The position numbers and the translations under genes were made by a program. The notes under the pieces are model-generated. The model saw nothing but the letters and a program-made list of their open reading frames with translations. It was not told the origin of the DNA and did no database searches. Positions 5,476 to 6,107 of a stretch of 6,107 bases of DNA are shown one piece after another (position 1 is the first letter of the stretch; each line of letters starts with the position of its first letter). Source of the stretch: JAWLCQ01 sp041687095 (GTDB taxonomy: Bacteria > Planctomycetota > Phycisphaerae > SM23-33); contig JAWLCQ010000247.1 of NCBI GenBank assembly GCA_041687095.1, positions 1 through 6,107 on the forward strand, given 5' to 3'.

Positions 5476-5546
5476 GCCTGCGGAGCGCAGCTGCTTGTCA
5501 CGGCGAAGCCTTGGTCTGCTGGGTGCCGTGGCCTGCGGAGCGCAGC
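5476..5546. repeat. 16-bp direct repeats with internal hairpin
   Basis: GCCTGCGGAGCGCAGC occurs at 5476-5491 and again at 5531-5546, identical and 55 bp apart. Each contains the hairpin CTGCG-GAG-CGCAG. The first copy lies just past the stop of the minus-strand ORF, and the second encodes LRSAG near its C-terminus. Confidence 0.75.
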
Positions 5547-6049
5547 GCAGCAACCACGTCCCCCGCCGGCGCATCGTGCGCCCCCGCACCGCCGGGAGCG
5601 ACCGCACCGCCCGCATTGGACCCCGCGCCGTCTCCCTCGAAAACGAACCCACCACAGATTATTCCGATTTCGCCCGCGCCCGGACTCGTCTGCGCCCCGG
5701 CCGTGTCCTGTGGCTCCTCCCTCGTCGCCTCGCCCGCCGGGGCCTCATGCGCCTCGTCCGCACGGCCGGGCGCGGCCCCCGCGCCGCCCGGAGCCGACCC
5801 CACGCCGTCTCCCTCGAAAACGAACCCACCGCAGACTATTCCGATTTCGCCTGCGCCCGGATTCGTCTGCGCCCCGGTCGCGTCCTGTGGCTCCTCCCTC
5901 GTCGCCTCGCCCGCCGGCGCGGCCTCGGCCTCGTCGTCCATCGTGCAGTCGCTCTCGCCCTCCGCCTCCGCGGCCGCCGCCGCCGCCGTCGCCGCCAGCG
6001 GGGGGAACTGCGGGTCCTCGCGCTGCAGTTCCTCGACCCGCCGCGCCAT
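5498..6049 (-). CDS. Hypothetical protein with two tandem 59-residue modules
   Basis: I do not recognise this protein. From the ATG at 6049 it has 183 residues, but the frame has no stop upstream to the window edge (6107), so the true start may lie outside; a GGAG sits 4 nt or less before the ATG. The N-terminus is charged (RRVEELQRE), then Ala/Glu-rich (18-44) and acidic. Module 1 (44-102) and module 2 (103-160) share APAGEATREEPQD, then GAGEIGI-CGGFVFEGDG (66-82 and 125-141), then a Gly/Ala/Pro linker; a third APAG starts at 160. Each module has one cysteine (C73, C132). There is no evident signal peptide or membrane helix. High G/C at third positions outside the cores supports coding. It could be a low-complexity protein, a decaying fragment, or a non-coding repeat in an open frame. 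Confidence 0.45.
   Translation of the reverse strand: MARRVEELQREDPQFPPLAATAAAAAAEAEGESDCTMDDEAEAAPAGEATREEPQDATGAQTNPGAGEIGIVCGGFVFEGDGVGSAPGGAGAAPGRADEAHEAPAGEATREEPQDTAGAQTSPGAGEIGIICGGFVFEGDGAGSNAGGAVAPGGAGAHDAPAGDVVAALRSAGHGTQQTKASP
5619..5917. repeat. Tandem duplication, 177-bp period
   Basis: Segments 5619-5740 and 5796-5917 (122 bp each) differ at 7 positions, all transitions (about 94% identity), with exactly 59 codons between equivalent positions. The sequence between the copies and beyond the left copy is also related but more degenerate. The shared core is AT-richer than everything around it, for example CAGATTATTCCGATTTCG. Confidence 0.9.
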
Positions 6050-6107
6050 CGACTCCGCCCGCCGCCGACGGCACGCGGAGCTGCCGTGCCCCGGCAGCGC
6101 GTCGCCG

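Larger units (their letters stand above)
5028..5497. other. Gene-free repetitive region between convergent genes
   Basis: I see no convincing coding sequence here. Minus-strand frames stay open but overlap moxR or consist of repeat translations. The first 100 bp are C-rich with no recognised element. The rest holds an 18-bp minisatellite, a large imperfect inverted repeat, a REP-like core and several GC-rich hairpins, described separately. Both flanking genes point into it, so it receives transcription from both sides. Confidence 0.7.

Noticed and set aside
3507..5501. 664-residue minus-strand frame
   Set aside because: It is antisense to tatD and moxR and, beyond them, only translates repeats (including the spurious PEPVEG peptide of a REP element).

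Overview
The window is GC-rich bacterial chromosomal DNA with strongly G/C-biased third codon positions. Its gene content suggests a member of the Planctomycetes/Phycisphaerae group. That is an inference from general character: GC-rich, few strong Shine-Dalgarno sites, a ribosomal operon lacking rimM, and TrmD sequence style. No marker gene here proves it.

Layout. Positions 1-94 are AT-richer and carry two near-identical 23-bp repeats plus nested palindromes that look like the end of an insertion sequence. A minus-strand EamA/DMT-type membrane transporter follows (136-1083). A 207-bp divergent intergenic region holds a near-consensus sigma70 promoter (TTGAAA, 16-nt spacer, TAGAAT), an inverted repeat over its -10 box, and a leader with two mutually exclusive hairpins. 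From there a compact plus-strand operon runs to 5027: rpsP (ribosomal protein S16), trmD (tRNA m1G37 methyltransferase), rplS (L19), yraN (UPF0102 nuclease-like), tatD (metal-dependent DNase) and a MoxR-family AAA+ ATPase. Gaps are short, and trmD/rplS and yraN/tatD each overlap by 4 nt at GTGA.

The first three operon genes serve translation: two ribosomal proteins and the enzyme that methylates G37 of tRNAs to prevent frameshifting. rimM, which usually lies between rpsP and trmD, and rnhB, often found beside yraN, are both missing here. yraN and tatD look like nucleic-acid maintenance genes. The MoxR ATPase lacks its usual downstream DUF58/VWA partners inside the window.

Right third. Positions 5028-5497 contain no convincing gene and are heavily repetitive. 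There is an 18-bp minisatellite (four and a half units), a large imperfect inverted repeat (about 5186-5446) whose arms contain small hairpins of their own, and a REP-like core (TCGACAGGCTCAGGACC) at its apex. The region lies between convergent 3' ends. Beyond it is a minus-strand ORF of unknown function (5498-6049, reading frame open to the window edge) built from two tandem 59-residue modules. The modules' DNA is about 94% identical, with only transition differences, and has an AT-richer core.

The most unusual material is the repeat structure at 5132-5446 and the duplicated-module ORF. The core operon is conventional apart from the missing genes and a substitution at TrmD's catalytic aspartate position.
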